NCBI GenBank assembly: GCA_964461815.1
Contig: CAYWVF010000013.1
Coordinates: 1 to 64,000, forward strand
DNA length: 64,000 bases
DNA from: JAAZBA01 sp964461815
GTDB lineage: Bacteria; Bacillota; Clostridia; Oscillospirales; QAMX01
Direction of reading: 5' to 3'
How positions within the stretch are numbered: the stretch's first letter is position 1; every line of letters begins with the position of its first letter. Positions 33,875-41,984 of the stretch are shown piece after piece. Position numbers and translations under genes: made by a program. Below the pieces are notes generated by a model that saw only the letters and a list, made by a program, of their open reading frames with translations, searched no databases and had not been told where the DNA came from.

Positions 33875-34840
33875 TTATGATGGGTCGGAGAAAATGATCG
33901 GACGTGCATCTGTCCAGCCCACTCCGAAATCGACGTAAGGTACGATCCTTGCAATGAGAGGATTGTCGAGCGTAGTCTTGATGATCGTCGGACGTGAGAT
34001 ATATACTATCTTAGCGCATTCACGGAGCAAGGAAGCATCGGCAACAGCCCACTGCTTTGCACCGAAGCCTGCATTGCCTCCGCCTATGACCATGTATCTC
34101 ATGCCCCATACAGGGTTTGCGGCATATGTAGCTCCGTCAGGATTCTGCTCCGGCATGATCTTTGCCTGAGGCCCGCAGATCTCACGTGCTTTACCCTCAA
34201 GCTCAGGCGATACGAGGAGAACGCCGTTAGAGAAAAAGTCTGTCAGAAAGGGAAGCCCATCGGGAGTCGTAAAACGGTTAGCCATAGTATTCGCCTTTGT
34301 TATGGCACTGACGGACAGCTCATCGTTTATGAGATTGGAATATGTTCCGGCTTCGTTATCGGCAACGGATACGCCGGCATCATCATATACACATGCGACA
34401 GGGTGATCCGTTGCAGCCCAGGACTTACCGTCACCGCCTATGACATTGCTGTCAAAGGCACTGCCGAACATGCGAAGGACTCCCATGTATACGCTCATTG
34501 CAGCGGAGTGTGCAGCTCTGCGGCCTGCGGATTTAGCCTCACCTGATTTATCGATACGTGCGTATTTGTAATCGATATCGATAGAGCCTGCCTTTTCCTG
34601 AGGCGTGATGATCGTCACAAAGCCGCGTCGCTGATCTATATTGGAGAGCATACCACGATAGTCGGGCAGCTCACCGTAGCCGCCTACGCCCTCAGTCCTG
34701 TAGTCAACGCTTTTTGAATCGACCTCGCTGACGATCCTGTTGATATGCGACATGCGGTTGCGATACTCATATTCGAAAACTCTGTCTATAAGCGGATAAA
34801 GATCGTTCTTCCAAGAATTGTTGATATTTGTTACTGCCAT
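33875..34840 (-). CDS. Major capsid protein (HK97-fold-like)
   Basis: 321 residues behind AAAGGATG. The N-terminal helix KNDLYPLIDRVFEYEYRNR is followed by GMLSNIDQRRGFVTIITPQEK (E-loop-like region), DYKYARIDKSGEAKSAGRRAAHSA and a P-domain/A-domain section ending VPYVDFGVGWTDARPII. Strings such as GLPFLTDFFSNGVLLVSPELEGKAREI look like the axial domain. Order after scaffold and decoration genes fits the capsid position. There is no separate protease gene, so maturation may need none. The fold is inferred from pattern and order. Confidence 0.8.
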   Translation of the reverse strand: MAVTNINNSWKNDLYPLIDRVFEYEYRNRMSHINRIVSEVDSKSVDYRTEGVGGYGELPDYRGMLSNIDQRRGFVTIITPQEKAGSIDIDYKYARIDKSGEAKSAGRRAAHSAAMSVYMGVLRMFGSAFDSNVIGGDGKSWAATDHPVACVYDDAGVSVADNEAGTYSNLINDELSVSAITKANTMANRFTTPDGLPFLTDFFSNGVLLVSPELEGKAREICGPQAKIMPEQNPDGATYAANPVWGMRYMVIGGGNAGFGAKQWAVADASLLRECAKIVYISRPTIIKTTLDNPLIARIVPYVDFGVGWTDARPIIFSDPS

Positions 34841-34861
34841 AATTTAACATCCTTTCTTTAC

Positions 34862-35491
34862 TTAGTTACGTTTATTTGCATATTCGTGGAGCAACGGAGC
34901 AAGATGTATTTCATCTCTGCCCATATCATAGCCCGAGACACGGAGTGCTATGGATGCACTGTGATCCGTAAGTACAAGTCTGTCGGCATCGGTGTCGAGT
35001 GCTCCACCGATAAAGCCGTCGGGCAGGAATACGTAGAATCTATCGTTTTGGCTTACCGAGCCTGTGATCGTCATACTCTTTGACGATGCGGTGTAGGCTG
35101 TGACGTCGAACATAGCACCGTCGGAAATGCGCTTGAGCTTCGCTCCGACAAATGCATCGTTGTCAAAGGATGCTGCAATGGAAGCATCGCTTACACTGTT
35201 GACAGCGGTAGAGTCGGCTTTGATGATCGGCGCAGTACAGGCATAAACAGCCGACGGACTGCACGCAACACGGACATATTCACCGTCGGAGCGTTTGTTT
35301 ACCGTATCAGGTGCTCCTGAATGGTATTCCAGACAAACTCCGACTACGGCACCTGTCTGCACGGTATCTGCTTTGACGGCTTTCCCACCGTCAAGCTTCA
35401 GAAGCTGACCGACCTTTAGCACTGTGGACGGCGCAACTCTCACATCTACGGCCTTTGAACTATCGTTTATGTAGTCACCTAAAATTCTCAT
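34862..35491 (-). CDS. Capsid decoration/head fibre-like structural protein
   Basis: 209 residues behind AAGGAGGAAAAC. It is rich in Val, Ala, Ser and Thr with many short strands: STVLKVGQLLKLDGG, ADTVQTGAVVGVCLEYHSG, EYVRVACSPSAVYACTAPII. The opening with VKVGQLLKLDGG-type turns resembles DUF2190-like and decoration proteins that sit just before capsid genes. There are no membrane helices. It probably coats the head. Exact family not certain. Confidence 0.6.
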   Translation of the reverse strand: MRILGDYINDSSKAVDVRVAPSTVLKVGQLLKLDGGKAVKADTVQTGAVVGVCLEYHSGAPDTVNKRSDGEYVRVACSPSAVYACTAPIIKADSTAVNSVSDASIAASFDNDAFVGAKLKRISDGAMFDVTAYTASSKSMTITGSVSQNDRFYVFLPDGFIGGALDTDADRLVLTDHSASIALRVSGYDMGRDEIHLAPLLHEYANKRN

Positions 35492-35508
35492 ATGTTTTCC
35501 TCCTTAAT

Positions 35509-35931
35509 TTATCTCTTGATGGCATTGCTGTACTCTCTTGGAGAGAAGCTGTACTCAGGGCTTTCTCTGTTCCATTCGGCTAACAGCTCAAGCTGTGCTG
35601 CACTCAGCCCGAAGTTTGACGGTTTTCTGTAGCTGTTGCCAGAGGTTATCCTGTCGAGCTTTGCCCTGTACCTTTTCTCCGCTCTTTTGTACATGAAGTC
35701 CTCGAATTTTTTGTAATCCTCATAAAGCCTCGGATAATCGTCACCTTTATCCTTTGTAAAGGCTAAAAAGCCTTCATCCTCTGCCAATGCTTCGATATCT
35801 AGCTCGGGATACTCATCCTGAAGCACGGCAAGCTTATCAAGAAGCTCTGTTGCTTCAAAAAGCTCATTTTCCTCGTTCTCCGAAAGAAGAACGGTCTTCT
35901 GCTCGTTATTGATCTTTTCCTGATCCATCAT
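35509..35931 (-). CDS. Scaffold-like protein
   Basis: About 140 residues from the ATG pair at 35931-35926, with AAGGAAAGG upstream; a longer frame overlaps the portal end. It is very acidic and helical (LLSENEENELFEATELLDKLAVLQ, DIEALAEDEGFLAF, YEDYKKFEDFMYKRAEKRY), ending in a basic, Pro-rich tail. Acidic helical proteins lying between portal and capsid genes are usually scaffolds. The overlap with the portal end by about 26 bases suggests coupled translation. Family membership is unproven. Confidence 0.55.
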   Translation of the reverse strand: MMDQEKINNEQKTVLLSENEENELFEATELLDKLAVLQDEYPELDIEALAEDEGFLAFTKDKGDDYPRLYEDYKKFEDFMYKRAEKRYRAKLDRITSGNSYRKPSNFGLSAAQLELLAEWNRESPEYSFSPREYSNAIKR

Positions 35932-37510
35932 TTTCATCCTTTCCTTTACTTTCGATAAAATATTCATCGAGATAATTGTTTATTTCCTTAAATTCAGGCA
36001 ATGTCAGCAACTTTGCAAGACTTTTTACGAACATAAAATTCTCTTTCGTGATATTATGCCCCATAATAGTGTTGATCGCCGACATCATAAACGCCTTTGA
36101 CTTTGTGAGTGCATCTGCCGCAATGATGTTTGCATCGATCATGGGTATGTACGTTTTACCGTCAGCATCATGTGCCATTACAGCCTCGGGCTCGTATACG
36201 AATACTTCACGCTCATTTCTCCCTGCACCGATCATTATGACCTTTTTCTCATCGTAAAACTCGAGTGCAGTCATATCTATCAGAGAATACAGTCTCCTGT
36301 AAGCATTGAGCCTTTCAGTCTTTTTAGGCGCACGTCTTATCTCGGCACGTTCGATCAGCTGTGCAAGTCCCGTGGACGACATGATCTTTGACGGCTCCTT
36401 ACCCATATCAACATCATAATTTCCGACAGTCTCCTGGATCATGTCACGCAGCACCTCGACAGATGCAAATCTGTTTTCGGGGTTACCGATACCGCCGAGC
36501 CGCATGACCTTGCCTATAGCACCGGGCTTCAGTCTCCACAGGGCACCGGGTCTTTGCTCAGGCTCCTCGCTGAATGCATCCTGCTCGGCAAGGATTATAT
36601 CTGAGCCGTAGAATGCACTGCTGAGCTGAGTGATCGACAGCTCACGATCTATGGCATCTACCAGAGTCAGTATAGACTCAAGCTCACTGACGCCCCATAT
36701 CGAGTCGGGCTGTGCGCTCCTGCGCTGAATGACAAAGGGAAACATCTTGTTTTGCTCTGCGGTGATCCTCCAGTATTTGCTTATGTGAAGCAGCTCATAT
36801 CTGCCGCACACAAGACTCATGCATATATCACCATCATCGTCACGATACCAGTGCTCCATCAGAATAACACTGTCACTGCTGTCATCCATCGGGTCAAGCC
36901 CCTCTGATGCAGCCTGTACAGGGTCGATGCTCCGCCTTGAAAGTATACGGCCAAATTCTCTTATGAATCTGCGCCTGTGCATTGCGGAGGTATAGGTGAT
37001 ATACTCGCATTCATCCAGTCGTGAAGCACTCGGATCCGGATAAATGTCACGTGCATCGACAGGTGATATGCGTACCTCATCTCCGTCCCAGTATACCTTC
37101 CATGCTGCGGTCCCGGTGATGATACATCGCCTTTCATTTAGCGGTACATAGTCCGTAAGATGTGACTGCTCAACGATGTATTTTACTATCCTTTCACGCT
37201 GAGAAGCCTTTTCGGAATCCATGTCGTCGTCACGTCCTATGAATTCAAAGTCGGGCAGCTCAGGCTGTATCTGACTCTCTACGTGGACATACGGCTCGTT
37301 CGTTACGGCACATATCCACGGTATTCCGGCATCCTGACAGGATGCGGCAATATCCATCGCAGTTCTGTGCTCACCGTTGTAGTAGCTGTAGAGCGTTTCC
37401 CACCTTGCATCTGCTTCTGCACGACAGCTTTTTGAATACTCATACAGCTCATTGACCGTCCGAGCACGTGATTCTGCGGATGAATAGTCATAAAATAAAG
37501 CTTTTTCCAT
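35906..37510 (-). CDS. Phage portal protein (P22-like)
   Basis: About 534 residues from ATG 37510, with GAGAGG upstream. The sequence starts SSAESRARTVNELYEYSKSC and has WETLYSYYNGEHR, followed by a long mixed wing domain (WIKPEHV-like SPVDARDIYPDPSASRLDECEYI) and a helical crown ending in acidic residues. Blocks HWYRDDDGD and WRITAEQNKMFPFVIQRR are typical of P22-type portals. It would form the dodecameric DNA channel. It sits directly after TerL, as in tailed phages. The length fits. Confidence 0.8.
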   Translation of the reverse strand: MEKALFYDYSSAESRARTVNELYEYSKSCRAEADARWETLYSYYNGEHRTAMDIAASCQDAGIPWICAVTNEPYVHVESQIQPELPDFEFIGRDDDMDSEKASQRERIVKYIVEQSHLTDYVPLNERRCIITGTAAWKVYWDGDEVRISPVDARDIYPDPSASRLDECEYITYTSAMHRRRFIREFGRILSRRSIDPVQAASEGLDPMDDSSDSVILMEHWYRDDDGDICMSLVCGRYELLHISKYWRITAEQNKMFPFVIQRRSAQPDSIWGVSELESILTLVDAIDRELSITQLSSAFYGSDIILAEQDAFSEEPEQRPGALWRLKPGAIGKVMRLGGIGNPENRFASVEVLRDMIQETVGNYDVDMGKEPSKIMSSTGLAQLIERAEIRRAPKKTERLNAYRRLYSLIDMTALEFYDEKKVIMIGAGRNEREVFVYEPEAVMAHDADGKTYIPMIDANIIAADALTKSKAFMMSAINTIMGHNITKENFMFVKSLAKLLTLPEFKEINNYLDEYFIESKGKDENDGSGKDQ

Positions 37511-37523
37511 CATTTTCCTCTCT

Positions 37524-38864
37524 TTATAGCTTCGTTTTTGCAGCATTTTGATTCTTAAATTTTGATATCAGCTTGCCATTGTCCGAACGTACGGTAAAGC
37601 ACGGAGCAGGACGTCCGGCGATAAAGTATCTTATGGCATCGGGAGCGTGTGTGAGCTCGTGAGGCTCACGTGCCACGTCATTGTGGTCACGTGCATCATG
37701 CTTAAGTGACGGCAGTGTACGTATCAGGTTGACACAGCACCGAAATATTGTAAGAGATGCTCTTTCCTCACCGAATTCATCTGTGTAGACCTTGAGCCAC
37801 TCACGCATATCGTACCATCCGAGCACACGATCGTTTTCGGCACGGCTTAGAGTCAAGCCGTTTTCGGAAAAAATGTCGGCTGCCGACTTGCCTGTGTCCT
37901 GCCTGCGATTCCAAAGATCCGGCGGAGCAAATACCTGATAAATATCCTCGCTTATCACCCTCGTGATCGCCTTCGCTGCATCGGAAATTATCAGTCCGCT
38001 CTCGTAGACCTCCTTGTAAACATAGGCATGACCCTGCTCGTCTATGGCGATAAAATATGCCGCAAGCATATCCAGTCCATAGTCCAGAGTGATATATCTG
38101 CGCCATTGCTTCGGAAGCATAAACGGCTCACATACGTGAATACTCTCACGCCATTCGCAAAAATACTGACCTCCGTCTACGCCCCATTCACCGAGCGCAT
38201 ATACACGATATCCCTCGGGATCGTAGATCCTTCGTCGCTCCATGCGCTTTGAAAATGCATCATCGATGAAACGGTTATCCTTATACGTTGAGCTGCAAAG
38301 CAGAGTGTCGTCGTCGGGAGCATCGAAAAACCTTGCTTTGATCCAGTGACTTGCACTGACGGGATTGAATGTCATCTTTATCTGATAAAACAATCCCTCC
38401 GGCAGCTTGCCTCTCAGTCTGTCATCAATCATCTCAAAATCATTCGGTTCCAGCTCCGTAGCCTCCTCGATCCAGACATCGGTCAGCTTCCCCTTCGCAA
38501 ACGTCACAGACTTGAGCTTTTCACGTGAGGCCGCATCCTGTACACCTCTGAATGTTACGGATGCACCTGTCAATGTGCATCTCATATTCAAAGGAGATAC
38601 TCCGCATTCCCAAAATTGACCTACACCCATGCGCTCTATCGCAGCATTGAGCTCTGCAAATGTGGAGCTTCTGTTGGATTCCTCCGTTTTTCTTACGCAC
38701 ATGAGATTGCGTCCCACCTCACACATGAGCCTGACTATATACATCTGTGCGGTGTCGGTGGATTTGCCGCTGCCTGCCGAGCCCTTCATCAGGATGTACC
38801 GCTTTTTGGATCGATGCACCTGCCTGAAAACACCGTTAGCTCTGACCGTAACGCTTTTTGTCAT
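37524..38864 (-). CDS. Phage terminase large subunit
   Basis: 446 residues. Walker A is MKGSAGSGKSTDTAQMYIV, Walker B is KLTDVWIEEATELEPND, and the RNase H-like nuclease starts at RYITLDYGLDMLAAYFIA (first Asp), with acid residues later at APPDLWNR and HDARDHNDVA. This is the PBSX/Terminase_3-type packaging motor, intact over its length. It pumps DNA into the procapsid and cuts concatemers. Its start overlaps the TerS fragment stop as ATGA. The intact catalytic set means the motor could be active. Confidence 0.93.
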   Translation of the reverse strand: MTKSVTVRANGVFRQVHRSKKRYILMKGSAGSGKSTDTAQMYIVRLMCEVGRNLMCVRKTEESNRSSTFAELNAAIERMGVGQFWECGVSPLNMRCTLTGASVTFRGVQDAASREKLKSVTFAKGKLTDVWIEEATELEPNDFEMIDDRLRGKLPEGLFYQIKMTFNPVSASHWIKARFFDAPDDDTLLCSSTYKDNRFIDDAFSKRMERRRIYDPEGYRVYALGEWGVDGGQYFCEWRESIHVCEPFMLPKQWRRYITLDYGLDMLAAYFIAIDEQGHAYVYKEVYESGLIISDAAKAITRVISEDIYQVFAPPDLWNRRQDTGKSAADIFSENGLTLSRAENDRVLGWYDMREWLKVYTDEFGEERASLTIFRCCVNLIRTLPSLKHDARDHNDVAREPHELTHAPDAIRYFIAGRPAPCFTVRSDNGKLISKFKNQNAAKTKL

Positions 38865-39034
38865 TTCTCATACTCCACCTTGATCCTGATGCTGACGCTC
38901 TCATCACTCTTATCGCTTTTTGACAGCAGCTCAGATACCTTGATCCTGTCCTTGAGCTCCGCAGCTTCATCGTGCATGATGCGCTCCCAGAACTCCGTCA
39001 CTGTTTTCTTGTCCTTTTTCGCTATATCTGCCAC
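38861..39034 (-). CDS. Terminase small-subunit-like protein, short or truncated
   Basis: 57 codons from GTG 39034, ending in ATGA with terL. The sequence VADIAKKDKKTVTEFWERIM, then HDEAAELKDRIKVSELLSK, is like the C-terminal half of small terminases (EFL.RIM..E...KDRLKAAELLGK), and ends with a charged RIKVEYEK tail. The N-terminal DNA-binding HTH usually present is absent; a stop lies upstream, and the GTG has a poor SD. It is either a minimal TerS or the remainder of one. Because packaging specificity normally depends on TerS, its loss is important. Confidence 0.6.
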   Translation of the reverse strand: MADIAKKDKKTVTEFWERIMHDEAAELKDRIKVSELLSKSDKSDESVSIRIKVEYEK

Positions 39035-39302
39035 CTCTCTTTGTTGGATTTTTTCGAACCTAGATCATTGCGATCCACCTCTCTTTCCCTTGCTGCAATA
39101 ACAGAATACAACTTTTAAGAAAAATTATCCTATCGTAAAATTATCAAAAACATTAGATATCTAAATATATAATTTTATTTCCCAATCAATAAATTTAAGT
39201 GCTAAACAGCAAGCTTTTACGACATCAGGCTTACATTTTCAAGCATATCGATCATTTCCCAGGCAGATATTCGTAACAATTTGTTCATAAATAGCGGCGT
39301 GA

Positions 39303-39337
39303 TTCGACAGAAAGTGCATATAAAATTGAGGTATAAT
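39303..39337 (+). promoter_or_regulatory. Putative Spo0A-controlled promoter of spoIIE
   Basis: TTCGACA (39303-39309) is the reverse complement of the Spo0A box TGTCGAA. TATAAT lies at 39332-39337, 22 bases after it. The wide spacing recalls the B. subtilis spoIIE promoter, where -35 and -10 are 21 bases apart. The remainder of the 39035-39302 gap is AT-rich and shows no gene. Confidence 0.6.
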
Positions 39338-39374
39338 CAGCTCATCAAAATGAATATACTATTAGGAGGCACGT

Positions 39375-41618
39375 ATGGATACTGGTACAAGGAAGTCGTT
39401 TGGGGAACTGAAAAACAATGTGATATTCAAATACATACTTACCGCATTGATACAGTTTGCATGTTCGTTCCTGCTTTCCAGAGGAATAATACTTGAGAGC
39501 TTCGCACCTCTCGGAACATCCTTTGCAGCATCATGCAGCGCATTTATGGCAGATGACGGAAAGGCGAGACGATTGCTCCCTTTTGCCGCATTCTTAGGTG
39601 CGGTCGCAAGCTATTTGATACCGAACGGAGAAATAGACGGCCTTAAATACGCATCTGCCGCTCTGCTAAGCTTCTCAGCAGGCATAATCTTTCGAGATAC
39701 CGAAGTATACAGACACAGATGGTTCATGCCATTGTCATCACTGCTCTCGATACTTTGTACGAATATGATATATATCATGGCAGGTGAGACGACTGTCGTA
39801 CATATTGCATTGTATATAAGTGAAGCACTGGTGTGCGGCTGTGCGACGTTCCTGTATATCGAGATCGCAGCACTTATGACACCGAACCTCCGTCAGGAGG
39901 ATTATTTCATCACCGCAAAATCGAAAAAGAGCACAAATACAAACGTCAGTGATGTGCGATTCCTCGGAGGAGGAAGGATAGGCGAATGGGGGATGTATCG
40001 CAGCGAAGCGATACCACCTGACAGGTTCAGGAAAATAGGTATCCTGACGGGCTGCGGCTCAATGATAATCGCACTTTCTAGCTATACTCCGCTTGCGGAA
40101 ATGTCGATAGGAAGAATACTTGCACTCATCATAACACTGTCGGCTGCAACCTCGGGAGCGTTCGCAGGCTCAGCTGTCGGACTGTGTGCAGGACTCGCCG
40201 TTGATATCTCGCTCCACGGATTGTCACTTATGTTCTCGGCAGTGTATGCACTTATCGGACTCATCACCGGTACATTTCGTCGCTTCGGAGCGTTTCGTAC
40301 AGCGTTGATATTTGTGCTGATAAATGCCGCATCATTTCCGTGGACATTCGAAGCATACAAAATGGCTACGATGTATGAGGGCTTCGCCGCAAGTATCGTT
40401 TTTGTTCTGGCGTACAATATTCTCTCGGAGCTTGCACACACATTTTTGCCTGCTCCGGAGATATATCGTGTGAAGCGGACAAGCTCGGAGGGAGAAAATA
40501 ATATTCTGAAAACGAGTCTGGTTCGCAAGCTGGAAATATGCCGTGATGCACTGCGTGACTTCTGCTCGGAGATGAATGCTAAAAATGATAAGTCCGAGCC
40601 GGGCATAGACCCAATAGCAAGAGCCTTCGAATGCGTAGCAGAGCGTGTGTGCAGAGCATGTCAATGCAGCGGAACGTGCTGGGGAGCAGCATATAATGAC
40701 ACAAAAAACGCATTTAACGATGCAAGCGTCAAAATACGTGAGTCAGGCAGAGCAAGCGTCGGCAGCTTTCCACCGTTCTTCACCGTCCGCTGTATACATA
40801 TAGCAGAGCTTATCGGAATAATAAACGAGGGCTTGACATTGGCAGAGGCATCACGTCAGCTGAAGATGCAAAAATATGAGGATATACGTCTGATGCGAGC
40901 GCAGTACAGCGGACTTACTGCCATGATAGGAGATATGGCAGACACTATAGACTCAAGTAAAAGGAGCAGAGCGGAGCTTTTGAAGCCGACGATAGGTGTA
41001 GGGCTGCGTCAAAAGCGGGGAGAGGAGCGCAGCGGAGACAGCGTATCATATTTCAAAACGGATGATGGAGAGCTGTATATGATAATTTCCGACGGAATGG
41101 GCAGCGGTAAAAAAGCATCCGTGGAATCAGGCTCATTTGTACGGCTGCTCGAGGGCTTTATAAAGGCAGGTATGAGAGCCGATACAGCATTGAGACTGCT
41201 GTGCCCTGCTTACGCAATCAAATGTGAGGGAGATACCTTTACTACCTGTGATATCCTCAGGGTGGATCTGCATACGGGTGAGACCGAAATATTTAAATGC
41301 GGTGCGGCACCGTCATATATAAAGGACAAGGCATCATCCACGGTACGACGGGTAACGGGAAGCTCCGTCCCGGCAGGAGTGCTCACACGTGAACCGATCG
41401 AAGCCGACAGGACATCGCTTGTCGTCCATCACGGGGACGTCATAGTGATGATAAGCGACGGTATAAGTGATGTGCCGGGTGACTCGTGGCTTACGAGGAT
41501 ACTGAGAGAGACCTCGGTCATTAGCTCCGGAGAGCTTGCAGGACGTATTTTGGAGCTTGCAGCTGCAAGAAACAATTGCGGTGACGATTTGAGCGTATTG
41601 GTAGCATCCTTTGAATAA
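39375..41618 (+). CDS. spoIIE: Stage II sporulation protein E-like phosphatase
   Basis: 747 residues, a little shorter than the usual 800 or more. ATG 39375 follows AGGAGGCACGT. The N-terminal half has about ten membrane helices (for example residues 20-38, 65-85, 105-125, 215-335). A central region contains CQCSGTCW. The C-terminal PP2C domain starts near residue 535, with ISDGMGSGKKASVESG (metal-binding Asp), DLHTGETEIFKCGAAPSYI and VIVMISDGISDVPG, the hallmarks of SpoIIE. SpoIIE dephosphorylates SpoIIAA to release sigma-F and helps asymmetric division. Its presence suggests sporulation capacity. The next genes are a small membrane protein and a ParB-like protein. Confidence 0.92.
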   Translation: MDTGTRKSFGELKNNVIFKYILTALIQFACSFLLSRGIILESFAPLGTSFAASCSAFMADDGKARRLLPFAAFLGAVASYLIPNGEIDGLKYASAALLSFSAGIIFRDTEVYRHRWFMPLSSLLSILCTNMIYIMAGETTVVHIALYISEALVCGCATFLYIEIAALMTPNLRQEDYFITAKSKKSTNTNVSDVRFLGGGRIGEWGMYRSEAIPPDRFRKIGILTGCGSMIIALSSYTPLAEMSIGRILALIITLSAATSGAFAGSAVGLCAGLAVDISLHGLSLMFSAVYALIGLITGTFRRFGAFRTALIFVLINAASFPWTFEAYKMATMYEGFAASIVFVLAYNILSELAHTFLPAPEIYRVKRTSSEGENNILKTSLVRKLEICRDALRDFCSEMNAKNDKSEPGIDPIARAFECVAERVCRACQCSGTCWGAAYNDTKNAFNDASVKIRESGRASVGSFPPFFTVRCIHIAELIGIINEGLTLAEASRQLKMQKYEDIRLMRAQYSGLTAMIGDMADTIDSSKRSRAELLKPTIGVGLRQKRGEERSGDSVSYFKTDDGELYMIISDGMGSGKKASVESGSFVRLLEGFIKAGMRADTALRLLCPAYAIKCEGDTFTTCDILRVDLHTGETEIFKCGAAPSYIKDKASSTVRRVTGSSVPAGVLTREPIEADRTSLVVHHGDVIVMISDGISDVPGDSWLTRILRETSVISSGELAGRILELAAARNNCGDDLSVLVASFE

Positions 41619-41623
41619 AAATT

Positions 41624-41685
41624 CCCCCTAAGGTTAAAATATCCAATGAGGGAGCACAGAATTCTTGATTTTAACTTTAGGAGGG
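41624..41685 (+). promoter_or_regulatory. Long stem-loop that sequesters a ribosome binding site
   Basis: The left arm 41624-41640 (CCCCCTAAGGTTAAAAT) pairs with the right arm 41668-41684 at 16 of 17 positions (including one G-U), around a 27-base loop. The right arm includes the AGGAGGG of the next gene, whose ATG is 10 bases later. No T-run follows the stem. Confidence 0.72.
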
Positions 41686-41695
41686 TGAAATATTA

Positions 41696-41968
41696 ATGGT
41701 AAAAGGTGTTTCAAAGCGTGTAATAGTAATAAAATCGCCGGATAAGCGTATTTTTGAGGAGGCAATATTTATTATGAAAGAGGATGCATTCAAGACAGCC
41801 GGAGTTACGGCTGAGGATATAGTGAATGAAGCGTGTAAAATAGCATCATCGTATGTACGAAAGAATACAGGAGTGAAATGCAAGACAAAGTACATCATCC
41901 CTGCCGCATATGTGACAGCCGGAGCGGCAATAGCCGGGATTATATGGGCAGTGGCAGGACTTACGTAA
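41696..41968 (+). CDS. Small hypothetical protein with C-terminal membrane anchor
   Basis: 90 residues that I do not recognise. The N-terminus is basic and strand-like (KGVSKRVIVIKSPDKRIFEEAIFI), the middle is helical (AEDIVNEACKIASSYVRK), and residues 66-88 form one membrane helix (YIIPAAYVTAGAAIAGIIWAVAGL). The first half has a pattern seen in small proteins of Oscillospiraceae near spoIIE or ParB-like genes, but no function is known. Its ribosome binding site lies in a stable hairpin, so synthesis is probably controlled at translation. The next gene, ParB-like, begins about 16 bases downstream. Confidence 0.7.
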   Translation: MVKGVSKRVIVIKSPDKRIFEEAIFIMKEDAFKTAGVTAEDIVNEACKIASSYVRKNTGVKCKTKYIIPAAYVTAGAAIAGIIWAVAGLT

Positions 41969-41984
41969 AGAAAGGAAAATGGCG

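Larger units (their letters stand above)
30451..39034 (-). mobile_element. Compact phage-derived packaging, capsid and lysis cassette
   Basis: Eleven minus-strand genes in virion-assembly order: TerS-like fragment, TerL, portal, scaffold-like, decoration-like, major capsid, connector, gp10-like stabilization protein, XhlA-like, amidase, holin. Genes abut or overlap (for example ATGA at TerS/TerL) and end at one strong terminator. The region lacks integrase, repressor, replication, tail tube, tape measure and fibre genes. Flanking genes are ordinary chromosomal ones, no tRNA lies at either edge, and I found no direct repeats by eye. Base and codon use look like the neighbours'. The gene set points to a podovirus-like head. 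Confidence 0.8.

Noticed and set aside
30451..39034. Complete temperate prophage
   Set aside because: No integrase, excisionase, repressor, replication or tail genes are seen, and there are no attachment repeats that I could find.
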